A DNA stretch of 64,000 nucleotides from Pseudoalteromonas sp. GCY (GCF_016695175.1 NZ_CP068023.1:2619501-2683500); one strand, 5' to 3'. Numbered from the stretch's first letter, positions 34,409 to 44,198 are shown. Numbers and translations are program-made. Notes: generated by a model from the letters alone, not told the origin.

Positions 34409-34494
34409 ATCTTATCCAACTACTAACCCTGATCCAAAAATCAGTAACTTAGCGCCCAACCCTCTGCGAAAGTTACCAATAGTAATTTTGGTTA

Positions 34495-34797
34495 TTAGTT
34501 TTCTTTCTCACTCGGGATGAAAAACTCAACTTTACCACAAGCTTTACAGGCAAACATATCAAGTGCTTGTCTACTAACAAGTAATTCACCCAAGTTACCT
34601 AAAGCCCCCCATCGTGAGCCTTCATGAAACTCTTTGGAGCCCAATTTCACCATAGACGAGTCACAACGAAGACATTGTAATGGCGGACTTTTTAATTCTG
34701 GTAAGCTCTCTTTTCCTTTCTCACAACCACAGTTCCAACAAACTTCAAAGCTTGTTTCTTCAATCTCAGTGCTACAATTTTTGCATTTCCAACTCAT
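34495..34797 (-). CDS. small zinc-ribbon protein
   Basis: A 100-residue protein; the ATG at 34797 has a GGAGG ribosome site four bases upstream and removes 22 unrelated residues of the longer frame. It has three Cys pairs: CKNC (with CWNCGC making the first ribbon), CLRC and CKAC, so it probably binds two zinc ions. The second part resembles proteins with a DUF2007/zinc-ribbon composition. Function unknown. Confidence 0.65.
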   Translation of the reverse strand: MSWKCKNCSTEIEETSFEVCWNCGCEKGKESLPELKSPPLQCLRCDSSMVKLGSKEFHEGSRWGALGNLGELLVSRQALDMFACKACGKVEFFIPSEKEN

Positions 34798-34885
34798 GAT
34801 ACCTCCTAGTAAATTCTTAAATCTGCAAAGGCGACGCTCAACATATCCAATATGGTCTGCCATACTTTGAAACTACATTCGCTTG

Positions 34886-36004
34886 TTATTTTGACTGCCC
34901 AGCTTGCTCATACTTTTCAACAATCGCATTGGCAATATCATTTAATTTCCCTTGAGTGTTGTTCGATGAAACATTCGTGGCAATAAATATTCCTAACTTC
35001 TGCTTTGGATAAAGGGCAAGCCAAGTTGAAGTACCCATAGAACCTCCGCTGTGATAGAACATAGGATTAGCTGAATGATACTCGTATGTATTCCAAAAAA
35101 ATGCGTGACCATGTTCACTGCTACCTTCTGTCAATAAGGTGCGCGACAGCAGTACTTCTTCTGCTCGGGTGCTGAGCAAATACTGCATATAATCGGCAAT
35201 TGAAGTCGCAGTAGATGTTAGCCCACCTTCAGCGAACGAGTGTGGACTGAGTAATGGTGCGATTTTGCCGTCACTATCTACCCCTCTCGTTATTTTACTT
35301 ATCTCGCTGGGGTCCAAACGAAATCTTGTGTGTTCTTCACCCGATTGTTCCGTGATCAATTGCGCAACTAGTTTAGATAATGGTTGGTTATATACTTTTT
35401 CCAGAATATATCCGGTCAGGTTTGCGCCGACATTGGAGTATTGAAATGTCTCGCCAGGCGTTGAAGTAAGTTGGTATTGAGCTAAATCTTCAAAAAACTT
35501 CGCTTTTGAATAGTTAGAGAACAGCTCAAAAGCCTTGCCAGACTTTATATCTGCACGGGTATAAGCAAAATCTTGCGGTAAACCACTTCTGTGAGTCGCG
35601 AGATGGCGCAAAGTGATAGGTTTGCCTAGATGTTGCAGGTTTTGATAATCACCTTTCTGCAAGTACATCCTAATATCTGCATCTAGTTGCACTTTTTTAT
35701 CTACCACCGCCTTGGCAAGCAACAACCCGGTATAAGTTTTAGTGATGGATGCAATTTCATACACGGTGTCATGGCGTGGCTTTGTACCATCAGGAAACTC
35801 GCCAAACTGTTTTTGATAGTTAAGCTTATCATTCACAATGGCGATGGAAGCAACTTGTGCATTTTCCTCAATCAGAAAATCTGTTAGTTTTTTCTCAACA
35901 AATGCGTCAAAGTCTAGTTTGCTATCGTTGTTGCAGGCGGTTAAAACCATCAAAAAGAGCATCAGACAAATTAGGGTTAATGATTTCACTGAACGTAGCT
36001 GCAT
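34886..36004 (-). CDS. class C beta-lactamase-like serine hydrolase lipoprotein
   Basis: A 372-residue protein of the beta-lactamase/penicillin-binding superfamily (Pfam Beta-lactamase type). The start at 36004 gives a lipoprotein signal ending in LTAC, so the mature protein should be lipid-anchored in the periplasm. Catalytic motifs are SITK (Ser-x-x-Lys), YSN (Tyr-x-Asn) and HSGG (in place of the KTG). The longer frame begins inside the MITE and is not credible. Related enzymes include esterases and D-aminopeptidases, so antibiotic resistance should not be assumed. The upstream MITE ends 27 bases before the ATG and probably affects expression. Confidence 0.8.
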   Translation of the reverse strand: MQLRSVKSLTLICLMLFLMVLTACNNDSKLDFDAFVEKKLTDFLIEENAQVASIAIVNDKLNYQKQFGEFPDGTKPRHDTVYEIASITKTYTGLLLAKAVVDKKVQLDADIRMYLQKGDYQNLQHLGKPITLRHLATHRSGLPQDFAYTRADIKSGKAFELFSNYSKAKFFEDLAQYQLTSTPGETFQYSNVGANLTGYILEKVYNQPLSKLVAQLITEQSGEEHTRFRLDPSEISKITRGVDSDGKIAPLLSPHSFAEGGLTSTATSIADYMQYLLSTRAEEVLLSRTLLTEGSSEHGHAFFWNTYEYHSANPMFYHSGGSMGTSTWLALYPKQKLGIFIATNVSSNNTQGKLNDIANAIVEKYEQAGQSK

Positions 36005-36030
36005 ATTTGCTCTGTCGCCTCGGTTAATTA

Positions 36031-36293
36031 GGGCCTGTTTATCTTTCAAGTTTGTTTTTGCAGCAGCTTGATTGGTATTTATACAAGGCAGAGCCTGCGT
36101 AGCATAGTTGTTCTATGTGAGTCAGGCGATAACACAGTAGAAATGCCAATCAAGCGCTGCCCTTTGGATTCACCTGAGTGCGCTTTGTTCATTGTTGCTC
36201 AACTTTTGCCTAGATTACTAGGCGGCAAGTCGAGCGTCGCGACCAAAACACACTCAGGAGAACAAAAGTCAAACAGCAAAGGTCAACAGGCCC
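36031..36293. mobile_element. MITE, copy 2 (263 bp)
   Basis: Same length and nearly the same sequence as the element at 29347, in the same orientation; bounded by GGGCCTGTT and AACAGGCCC and flanked by TA. Its left end lies 27 bases upstream of the lipoprotein start codon, and its right end supplies the stop codon of the gene fragment at 36293-36628. Confidence 0.85.
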
Positions 36294-36628
36294 TAATTGA
36301 TGTATACCAATAGAAAGCTTTTATTTACTTCATTATCAACCAGTCGCACGGCTATTTTGGCGTTTTGCAGCGCTTGCAAGTCATCCTCAAACGCCTTTGC
36401 TAAAGACTCACGGGCTTGCCAAGACTTAGGTTGATATTCGGTGTAACGTTTCGCAACTTCTATCGCTTCTAAGACTCGGCCTAGTCTAATCAAATTCGTA
36501 CTAATGAAGCCGAGCCTATTAACACTATTCCAACGCGTTGATCTTAGCAATATAGTAAAATTATAACGCTCTCTTAATTGGTCGTAGTTGTTATTAATAT
36601 TTTGTAGAACATTACCAGATTTAGTCAC
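36293..36628 (-). pseudogene. gene fragment truncated by the MITE, TPR-like
   Basis: An open frame of 111 codons with a repeat-like helical pattern (LIRLGRVLEAIEVAKRY, then KSWQARESLAKAFEDDLQ). Its stop codon (TAG, 36293-36295) is made by the junction with the MITE. The protein ends in the middle of a helix, and no continuation is found on the far side. It is probably the remnant of a larger tetratricopeptide-type gene. Confidence 0.5.
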
Positions 36629-37152
36629 AATATTGCGATACTTCTTTTCCTTTTTTAGGTCGTCTCCAACAACAGCAAAGTAAATAACCTAAGCTGCGGT
36701 CAGCGCACAGGCCTACTGGCGCTCACTTGTTTTCTTTAACTTTTGTAGCGCTTCTTGGTTTTGAGATGCCAATTTTTTTAACAAGCATTACTCAATCTCC
36801 CTTTTGTAGTTGTGTATCTAATTGGAAGACTACAGAAGTCTATCTACCAAAAACATGATGTTTTATTGATTTTTCGCTGAATTACACTTTTTCGTACTAT
36901 TTAGCTGTCACAAAACGCAGATATTGCTATAAACCCTTACATTTATTGCGTAAAATAAATCAATAACCTCAGAACGCATACTCCCCTAACTCATTGATAT
37001 TTAGACTCAATGAACAGGAAGTGAATAAATTTACCAAAAACCACGTTATTTTCTTGATATTTTTTCACTTTTGCCTGTATTTTAGCTTTGATAATCTCCA
37101 TTTTTTAGCTAATTTAACCCTATTTAGCAACAACATTGAAACAAGGTAATTC
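36629..37152. other. 524-base stretch without a recognisable gene
   Basis: I find no credible coding region, RNA gene or clear repeat here on either strand. The last part presumably contains the promoter of the porin gene, with a ribosome site AAGG eight bases before its ATG. Confidence 0.5.
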
Positions 37153-38361
37153 ATGAAAAGAACACTTGCTGCCACTCTTATCGCTAGCGTGACTATTATT
37201 CCAACAGTGAACGCTATCGAGATATTCAAAGATGAAAAGAATAGTGTCACGATTGGCGGCTTTATCGATGCTCGAGTTATTAACACTCAAGGCGAGACTG
37301 AGTTGGTAAACGGCGCATCGCGTATTAACTTTGACTTTAAACGCCAATTGAAAAACAACTGGCAGGCTTTCGCACTACTTGAATGGGGTGTAAACCCTGT
37401 TGGTAGTAGTGATATTGTTTACAGCAACCGCTTCGAATCGATACAAGATGAGTTTTTATATAACCGATTAGGTTATGTTGGGGTTAAGCACGATGAATAC
37501 GGCCAAGTTACTCTAGGAAAACAATGGGGTGCTTGGTACGATGTGGTATACAGCACCAACTACAGCCTAGTTTGGGATGGTAATGCTGCAGGTGTTTACA
37601 CCTATAATAAAGACGACGGCGCGATCAATGGTACTGGTCGTGGTGATAAAGTGCTGCAATACCGTAATCAATTTGGCAAGCTCAGCTTTGCGGTACAAGC
37701 GCAGCTAAAATCTGATGATTTTTATACTTGTGATGTCGTTGATATTTCCAGCAGCTCATGTGAAACCCTCTTTAATCAAGGGGATAGCGCTGCACAAATG
37801 GTAGAGTTTAATTCAACCTACGGCGCTTCACTAACCTATGCAGCGACCGAAAACTTAACCCTCACAGCCGGTGTTAACCGCGGCGAGTTTGATATTGTGT
37901 ATGCTGCTGGTCGAAATCAATCGGTTAAAGATTTAATTTATGGCGTCGGTATTACCTATGGCGATTTCTATAAGCCAGGTTGGTATGCAGCTGCAAACAT
38001 CAATAAAAACGAAAACCACGATACAGATAACTTAGGGCGCTTAATCAAGGATGCCGTTGGATTAGAGTCGCTTGTTAGCTACCGTTTTGACAATGACGTG
38101 CGTACATTTATCGCTTACAACGTATTTGATGCGGGCGATGACTATGTGATCCAACCAAACTTCAATGCTGACCCCAATGATGTTTTTAAGCGTCAGTTTG
38201 CCGTGATAGGCGCACACTACTTTATGTCTGAAGACACCATTTTGTACATTGAAGCGCGTAAGGACTTTAGTGACTTCTCAAGCGCCGATGCTGCGCAAGA
38301 AGCTCAAATGTCACAAACCGAAGACGACGGTATCGCCATCGGTTTCCATTACACGCTTTAA
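37153..38361 (+). CDS. Gram-negative porin
   Basis: A 402-residue outer-membrane protein with a signal peptide (about residues 1-21, ending NAI before EIF). The mature part begins VTIGGFIDARV and runs in alternating polar/hydrophobic strands ending in HYTL, consistent with a 16-strand trimeric porin of the Porin_4 type. The VGVKHDEYGQVTLGKQWG motif is typical. It is solitary, with its own hairpin downstream. Selectivity cannot be read. Confidence 0.88.
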   Translation: MKRTLAATLIASVTIIPTVNAIEIFKDEKNSVTIGGFIDARVINTQGETELVNGASRINFDFKRQLKNNWQAFALLEWGVNPVGSSDIVYSNRFESIQDEFLYNRLGYVGVKHDEYGQVTLGKQWGAWYDVVYSTNYSLVWDGNAAGVYTYNKDDGAINGTGRGDKVLQYRNQFGKLSFAVQAQLKSDDFYTCDVVDISSSSCETLFNQGDSAAQMVEFNSTYGASLTYAATENLTLTAGVNRGEFDIVYAAGRNQSVKDLIYGVGITYGDFYKPGWYAAANINKNENHDTDNLGRLIKDAVGLESLVSYRFDNDVRTFIAYNVFDAGDDYVIQPNFNADPNDVFKRQFAVIGAHYFMSEDTILYIEARKDFSDFSSADAAQEAQMSQTEDDGIAIGFHYTL

Positions 38362-38388
38362 GATTAAGCATTGTAATAACAACTTCAA

Positions 38389-38427
38389 GTGCATCAAAGC
38401 TCATGACTTTCGTGAGCTTTGATGCAC
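38389..38427. terminator. long hairpin between convergent genes
   Basis: A perfect 15-bp stem, GTGCATCAAAGCTCA with TGAGCTTTGATGCAC, and a 9-base loop. It lies between the porin (plus) and the laminarinase fusion (minus) and probably ends both transcripts; there is no long T tract. Confidence 0.65.
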
Positions 38428-38493
38428 AAATTGATTTCAACATTCTGCCTGTGGCTGTATCTAACCAGAATACATGACACTGAAAGTGCAAAT

Positions 38494-41400
38494 TTACAAT
38501 GAGTTTAAAAATGCCAACACGGCTGATTTATCATTTGCCGACAAGCTTTCGTAAGCGACCCTCGCAGCCCGCGCTTCACCATCATGCCATAAAATAGCTT
38601 CTTCAATCGTTCGCGCACGACCATCGTGCAGATAGCTTGGCTCAGCGGTACAAAACTCATTGCCTTGCCCACCTAACACATTATCAACACCACCTGTCAC
38701 ACAAGCAGACAAACCAATCCCCCATAATGGCGCTGTTCGCCACTCAGCACCACTCGCTACACCTTCACCTAAGTTATCCGCAAGGCCGGGGCCCATATCA
38801 TGTAGTAATAAATCGGTATACGGATGGATCGTTTGCGCGCGTAGCTCTGCAAATGGATGATACTCACTGGTTTCAAATGTTGCTGTATGGCAACCTTCAC
38901 AACCAATTGAGGTAAAGCGTGCCTTTCCTAATTGCACCTCAGGGTCGTCAAGCCCACGCTGCGCTCTCACACCCAATAAAGCGATATATTTGTTTAACGC
39001 AGTGAGATGTTGATCAGACACTTCTACACCGCCACCTCCGCAGCTAGATTGTGATGCCCCACAGTCAGGATTTGGAAATACCGAGTTGGTTACTCCCATA
39101 TCCGTATTAAATGCACTAGCAACTTGGTGTTTAATTGATGCCGCCGCAGCTTTGTAGCCAAAGCGTCCTAACCGTGTTTGACCAGTAATAGGATCGTTCA
39201 CGCGCTGCGCTTTGCCCGAAATACCGTCGCCGTTACTGTCGTTTTCATCCGCCAAGGCTAACACCGCACTCTCTGGTATCGCTTCAAGTAAGCCCAAGCC
39301 CACCAGCTGAGGCGCGATACGGGCTGAATAGCGTGCTGGAGTGGTTTTATTAAATTGGTAATTGGGTGAACGCAAACCATTATTTTCAGTCCACGAGGCA
39401 ATCGTTACGTCTCCCTCGCCTTGCGTCTCGGTATCTATGCCTGTGTTTTTAGGCTGTAACACATTCCCCAATAAGGGATGGGTGTTGCCATTGATATCGG
39501 CTACTTTAAACACCCATTTTGCCAATGAGCCGCCAATAGCTGGTGGAGCCGCACGACCATTGCGGACATGGCAAGCTGCGCAACTGTCGTTGATATAGTG
39601 TGGGCCTGACTTTCCAACCACCGCACTAAACACGCCATTTTCTCCGTTACGTTCATCGTGCTCACCATTAACAAAACTACTGTGGTGAACACGTCGCCCC
39701 TGAACAAATGCCTGTCCATTTTGGCTCGATAAATTGGTCGCCATTTGCATAAAGTGATTATCAGGCTCATTAGTGTAATTGTATGGCAATGTGGTTTTGC
39801 CTCCTAACCACCCCGCTTCTGCAATCGGGTAAGAATCTTCGCGTTGTGATGATGGATCAGCAAAGTCGCCAACGGTTTTCCATGGGACAAGCCCTTCACC
39901 TACCATGTATAAATACGTTGTACCATAATAATTTTCTCGTCCTTCTGGTGGCGCATCAAGAAATTGGCTAACTTCAAACTCCATGCGCTGACCAACTTCA
40001 AGAGGCAAAAAGCCTGCCGCAGGGTCCCAATTTAGCGGTCTGTAGTCATCAATGATCACTCTGTAACGATATTGATCACCTGAATCACTTATCTTATTAA
40101 AGTTCGTATCATAACTACCGTTATCAAGCTCAACGACCGCACCGCCACCAAAGTAATTACCGTGATACTCAGCAACTGTGCCTAACCCACGATACCAAGC
40201 ACGAAATTCGCGCGCACCGAGTTTCCATTCTGTAATAAAAGTCACTTCAATACGTGAGCCGCCTTTAGCTACAAAATCAGCGATTTCAAATTGCGCAGTA
40301 CGATGCGTCCAGTAATGCGATAAATAGTGATCATAGATTTGAAACTGATCTTCTTTTGCATGGCGGTCTCGGCCGCGATCAGCAAAACGCGTAATTAGTG
40401 CATCTCCACGGTCATAACTCACTGCTTGCTCTAAAGGTGTTGTTGAATCATAAAGTGGAACAATAGTGCCAAAGCTGATCTCACAACCTTGGCTGTCGAC
40501 TTGGCGCCCCGTTGGTGTATTGGGACATTGGTCTAGATTATCTGGCACACCATCGTTATCGCTATCATTGTTAGATGAACCAGCGATATTGAACTCAAGC
40601 CAGTTTAGATTTAACTCGCCGCCCGCCATTTCAACACGAACGGTATGTACACCCTCATTTAACGTAATCGACGCAATATTTTGACTAATAAAAGTTTGCC
40701 AGCCACCCGTAGCAGGCACAACGGTACTGGCAACTAGATCACCATTAACAAGAACGTTATACGCTCCGTTACCAACTTGAGAGGCAACGCGTGCGGTCAA
40801 GTTATAGCTTCCCGCGCCTAAATTAACCTGATATTCAAGCCACTCTCCCGCCGACGTCCAACCTACGTTGTAACCACCGCCGTTGTCGCTGGTCAGCTCA
40901 ATATCAACATCATCATTGCGATATTCGCCACCTGTATTGCCTGCATCGTTATCAAAATAGTTGCTGTAGTCTTCCGCTTCGATACGAAGTTGTTCAGTGA
41001 TTAAAATACTACATCCATCAGTGTTTACCACATCCCCCACCGGCGTATTTGGACATTGATCGATACCATCATTCACGCCATCACCATCGCTATCGTTACC
41101 AGCTGAGGATTCTGAAAGTATATAGGCCTGCTCTGTGGTATCTACGACTGTTCCGTCTTCCTGTAGGTAAGTAAACCAAAAACTAACCACATCCCCCACT
41201 TCTAGCCCAGATATCGTCAGCTCATTGCGACCATTAATCACTTGCATGCGAACATTTTGCTGCACACCGCCGTTGACTCGATAATGAACATCCGCCCAGC
41301 CGGTAGTGTTAACATAGAAAGTTAAAGTATCCAGAGAAACCTGTTCCAATCCATCGGGTAAATTATTCAGTGGACAGCCATTGCCATCAACTTCTTCATT

Positions 41401-42936
41401 TGGTTGAGTATTTGGACACTGATCGACGCTATCCGCAACACCATCTTGATCGCTATCGACAGGCGCACTACCGCCCCCTGTCCAGGTAATATCGTCAATT
41501 GCCATTTGAAAAGAATAGTTAGGTTCTTGCCCAGCGACAGAGACAATATTGAAGTGATTTTTAATTGATTGTAATGCCACTAAGCTACCCGCCAACTCAG
41601 TGACCGGTATACGTACTTCACCCCATTGACCATCACGAACAAGGCCATACTGATTGGTGTTCGCGGGGAATGTGATCCAGTTCTCATTAGTATAAGTGTC
41701 AGCGATGCCAATTCTGAAACTCACATCCGCAGGAATTTTAATCTTAAAATTTAAGTAACCATCCCTAAAGTTGCTCATATCTCGCGCTTGGCGGCTTTGA
41801 ATACCGGCTCCAAACCACTGCGCAGGCGAATACTGCCATGCAATCACCTCATTGCCTTCATAGGCAGGGGTATTACCCTGAGTGAGTGAGTTTTGGTTCC
41901 ACACATAAATATCCGCGTTGCTTCCCGGCACTAACTGATTATCGCTTGGCCCCTCGCTAAAAACACCAAAGGTGCCAACTTCGGGCGCGGTGACATTGCC
42001 GCTGAACACTTCACCTTGACCATCTAGCTCATAAATACGCACATAATCCACCACCATTTTCCCAGGAAGTGGCGCGCTCACCTGTTCATTGCTAAGCGCG
42101 TCCGTAAATAACCCACCCACAGCCAAATTCATTAACAGATAAAATGGCGCGTTGAATTCGTTTGACTCTTCACTAATGGCAAACGGGCTATCGAACATAT
42201 CATATTCGACCCCATTATCCTCAACCGTGAAACGGATCGTTTCTTCGGTCCAATAAGTACGATAGATAACAAAGCGGTTGGTTAAGGGGGTTGAGGACAA
42301 ATGTGCATTATCGGTTTTGTATGCCACACTTGCTGCACAGGTTGGATTACCTTCATTACAGGCTGCGTCAGCATAAAAAATTAAGTTTGAGCCTGTATAG
42401 TTATTGCTTGGTGCTCCGGGAAAGCCAGCATCATTACGAGCGGCTTGAGATTGGCCCATCTCCATGATGTCGATTTCGCCTTTTGCCGGCCAGCTAGCTG
42501 TACTCGTCCCTAGCATCCAAAGTGCAGGCCAAAGCCCCGTGTCGACATCAGATACCTTCATTCTGATCTCTATCATGCCATATTGCACAGCAAGCTTATT
42601 CTTACTCTGGATCTTACCTGAGGTAAATGCCTTGTCGCCTATCGCTTGATTTTTTGCTTCAAGAACAAGGCCTTTGTTTCCCGCCTCGCCTACAATGTCG
42701 CTAATATAGACATTATTTTCACTGTACCACTGTAATTCTTGATTACCCCAACCACATATTCCTTGGTCACAACCGTCACCGACATCTATGTTCCATGTGT
42801 TGGTATCTAAATTATTAAAATTATCTTCCCAAAGTAAATTCCCCACAGCCGCGTTACTTTGCGAAGACGCACAAACAATCAGACTGATAACGCTAATGTT
42901 TGCGAGCTTTGCGATTAACTTGCTACTCGTTTTCAC
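38494..42936 (-). CDS. secreted GH16 laminarinase with CBM56, CBM6 and C-terminal di-haem oxidoreductase
   Basis: A 1480-residue exported protein. Signal peptide 1-29. GH16 domain about 30-305 with catalytic E154-x-D156-x-x-E159 in GEIDIMEM. A galactose-binding-like domain follows at about 320-490, a thrombospondin type 3 calcium motif (DSDQDGVADSVDQC) near 500, a CBM56-like domain at about 530-615 (VHYRVNGGVQQNVRM), a second TSP3 motif, a CBM6 at about 650-790 (RIEAEDYSNYF), a third TSP3 motif, and then about 650 residues of the di-haem thiol-oxidoreductase type with haem sites CAACH (about 1118) and CEGCH (about 1347). The GH16 and CBMs point to beta-1,3-glucan (laminarin) breakdown outside the cell. 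Fusion with a peroxidase-like haem domain is unusual. Two LacI-type operators lie upstream. Confidence 0.85.
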   Translation of the reverse strand: MKTSSKLIAKLANISVISLIVCASSQSNAAVGNLLWEDNFNNLDTNTWNIDVGDGCDQGICGWGNQELQWYSENNVYISDIVGEAGNKGLVLEAKNQAIGDKAFTSGKIQSKNKLAVQYGMIEIRMKVSDVDTGLWPALWMLGTSTASWPAKGEIDIMEMGQSQAARNDAGFPGAPSNNYTGSNLIFYADAACNEGNPTCAASVAYKTDNAHLSSTPLTNRFVIYRTYWTEETIRFTVEDNGVEYDMFDSPFAISEESNEFNAPFYLLMNLAVGGLFTDALSNEQVSAPLPGKMVVDYVRIYELDGQGEVFSGNVTAPEVGTFGVFSEGPSDNQLVPGSNADIYVWNQNSLTQGNTPAYEGNEVIAWQYSPAQWFGAGIQSRQARDMSNFRDGYLNFKIKIPADVSFRIGIADTYTNENWITFPANTNQYGLVRDGQWGEVRIPVTELAGSLVALQSIKNHFNIVSVAGQEPNYSFQMAIDDITWTGGGSAPVDSDQDGVADSVDQCPNTQPNEEVDGNGCPLNNLPDGLEQVSLDTLTFYVNTTGWADVHYRVNGGVQQNVRMQVINGRNELTISGLEVGDVVSFWFTYLQEDGTVVDTTEQAYILSESSAGNDSDGDGVNDGIDQCPNTPVGDVVNTDGCSILITEQLRIEAEDYSNYFDNDAGNTGGEYRNDDVDIELTSDNGGGYNVGWTSAGEWLEYQVNLGAGSYNLTARVASQVGNGAYNVLVNGDLVASTVVPATGGWQTFISQNIASITLNEGVHTVRVEMAGGELNLNWLEFNIAGSSNNDSDNDGVPDNLDQCPNTPTGRQVDSQGCEISFGTIVPLYDSTTPLEQAVSYDRGDALITRFADRGRDRHAKEDQFQIYDHYLSHYWTHRTAQFEIADFVAKGGSRIEVTFITEWKLGAREFRAWYRGLGTVAEYHGNYFGGGAVVELDNGSYDTNFNKISDSGDQYRYRVIIDDYRPLNWDPAAGFLPLEVGQRMEFEVSQFLDAPPEGRENYYGTTYLYMVGEGLVPWKTVGDFADPSSQREDSYPIAEAGWLGGKTTLPYNYTNEPDNHFMQMATNLSSQNGQAFVQGRRVHHSSFVNGEHDERNGENGVFSAVVGKSGPHYINDSCAACHVRNGRAAPPAIGGSLAKWVFKVADINGNTHPLLGNVLQPKNTGIDTETQGEGDVTIASWTENNGLRSPNYQFNKTTPARYSARIAPQLVGLGLLEAIPESAVLALADENDSNGDGISGKAQRVNDPITGQTRLGRFGYKAAAASIKHQVASAFNTDMGVTNSVFPNPDCGASQSSCGGGGVEVSDQHLTALNKYIALLGVRAQRGLDDPEVQLGKARFTSIGCEGCHTATFETSEYHPFAELRAQTIHPYTDLLLHDMGPGLADNLGEGVASGAEWRTAPLWGIGLSACVTGGVDNVLGGQGNEFCTAEPSYLHDGRARTIEEAILWHDGEARAARVAYESLSANDKSAVLAFLNSL

Positions 42937-43025
42937 TTTATGTCTCCAAATGTAATGTATAAAACTGCTTTAGTGATCAACCACTAAAACACGGATCCTT
43001 TTAATCACTTCATAAACCGCAGAAA

Positions 43026-43039
43026 TGAAAGCGCTTACA
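43026..43039. promoter_or_regulatory. LacI-family operator, proximal
   Basis: TGAAAGCGCTTACA, 13 of 14 positions of the perfect palindrome TGTAAGCGCTTACA, about 90 bases before the laminarinase start codon. The central AGCGCT is a hallmark of LacI-family sites. Confidence 0.65.
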
Positions 43040-43153
43040 TTTCAATCCATAACAACCCCGAACAATTGAAAAATATAGCGCTTTTCAAACACACGAGCTT
43101 TACTACACACCTTTCAGCGCGATGTAATCGTATGTTGAATATTAAACCTAGCA

Positions 43154-43167
43154 TGTAAGCGCTTACA
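43154..43167. promoter_or_regulatory. LacI-family operator, distal, perfect palindrome
   Basis: TGTAAGCGCTTACA, a fully symmetrical 14-bp site about 218 bases before the laminarinase start. The centre-to-centre distance to the proximal site is 128 bp, about twelve helical turns, fitting repression by looping. No LacI-family gene is present in this window. Other sequence between 43168 and 43630 shows nothing I can support. Confidence 0.75.
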
Positions 43168-43635
43168 TTAACAAGAAAATAACAATAATTGTTATATTTT
43201 TTACTTTTATCAATTGATAGACTAACGATAAGTTGCGGGCCTTTATAGTCAGTGGTGCGGTAATAGCTGCAGTAGATTACTCGACATACAGAGAACGAAG
43301 CATTACCTGTATGGAAGCAGATAAGAGGATCCACTACCTCACCACTTATAATATATAGCTATTTGTTATATGGTGAATATCAACACCTGATCATTTTATG
43401 TTCAATCTATTTTCTAAAAGCGCTATAGTATTCAGTGTTACATGGCCTCATTTAATCAACTAGTTAAAGAGCTAAGTCAATAAAACAATATATGATGATT
43501 AACAACGCCCAGCTTGCTTACAAACAACATTTGGCACTGAGCTAGATTAGTACTCAACACCTGTCTATAAACTAGTTTTATTGATAAATCTGGCCACAGT
43601 ATAAGCTTCTTTAAACCACGCAGAAGGCAATGATT

Positions 43636-43914
43636 ATGGGAACGTATAAAACAGACAGTAGCATCAACAGAAGTCATGGTATTCTTAAGACACCACAAAC
43701 AGAAGCGGAATTTATTCGCATTTTAAATCATTTTGTCGGTCGTCATATTGAACTGGCTCTTGCACACTTCGGCAATCCAAAAACCGTCGTTAAGCACACT
43801 GACAAAGAGAAAAAAGTTTACTTTTCAAAATCAGCTATCAGTTTTAATAGCAATTGCGGTTTTACTATTAATACTCTAGGCACTATTTGCGATTATTCCT
43901 TTACTCGTATCTAG
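43636..43914 (+). CDS. possible small protein, unknown function
   Basis: A 92-codon frame (from the second ATG) with AAGG eight bases upstream and a terminator-like hairpin just after its stop. It resembles nothing known. The C-terminal third is poor in charged residues. The hairpin is the main support; chance is possible. Confidence 0.35.
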   Translation: MGTYKTDSSINRSHGILKTPQTEAEFIRILNHFVGRHIELALAHFGNPKTVVKHTDKEKKVYFSKSAISFNSNCGFTINTLGTICDYSFTRI

Positions 43915-43922
43915 TAAAGAGA

Positions 43923-43948
43923 AAAGAAGCTTATAAATAAGCTTCTTT
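43923..43948. terminator. rho-independent terminator, probably bidirectional
   Basis: AAAGAAGCTTAT and ATAAGCTTCTTT form a 12-bp perfect stem with a 2-base centre, followed on the plus strand by AACTTTTT. It lies between the small plus-strand frame and the 3' end of the acx operon. Confidence 0.65.
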
Positions 43949-43997
43949 AACTTTTTAAAATTATATTTTTACATTAATAACAATTAAGTAAAGAAAA

Positions 43998-44198
43998 TTA
44001 GCAGGCCATTTTTGGAACTGGCAACCCTACCCACTCATAAAAAGCTTTTATATCGGGCTCAAAGTCATGAATTACAGGATACCACGGAGTCGGTGCTTCG
44101 ACATCATGCATCACACCGCATTGTGGACAATAGTATTCTCGATATACTTGCCATTTAGGATCAGGCGCCATTAGTAAAGGGTAGACCCACGGCGGGAT
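43998..44198 (-). pseudogene. acxC: acxC, 3' part (C-terminal half of acetone carboxylase gamma subunit), cut by ISAs1-family element
   Basis: This encodes the C-terminal half of an acetone carboxylase gamma subunit: YYCPQCGVMHDVEAPTP then VIHDFEPDIKAFYEW. The CPQCG pair is half of the family's zinc site. It is separated from the N-terminal half (45396-45730) by an insertion sequence, and the two halves align end to end with the known family of about 165 residues. The stop is normal. Without the 5' half and a start codon it should not be translated usefully. Confidence 0.8.

Noticed and set aside
36004..36049. Upstream start of the beta-lactamase-like lipoprotein inside the MITE
   Set aside because: The extra 15 residues come from the MITE edge and would hide the lipoprotein signal; the ATG at 36004 is better.
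36068..36313. Short frames inside the two MITE copies
   Set aside because: They are part of the repeat and occur in both copies without ribosome sites; the element is non-coding.
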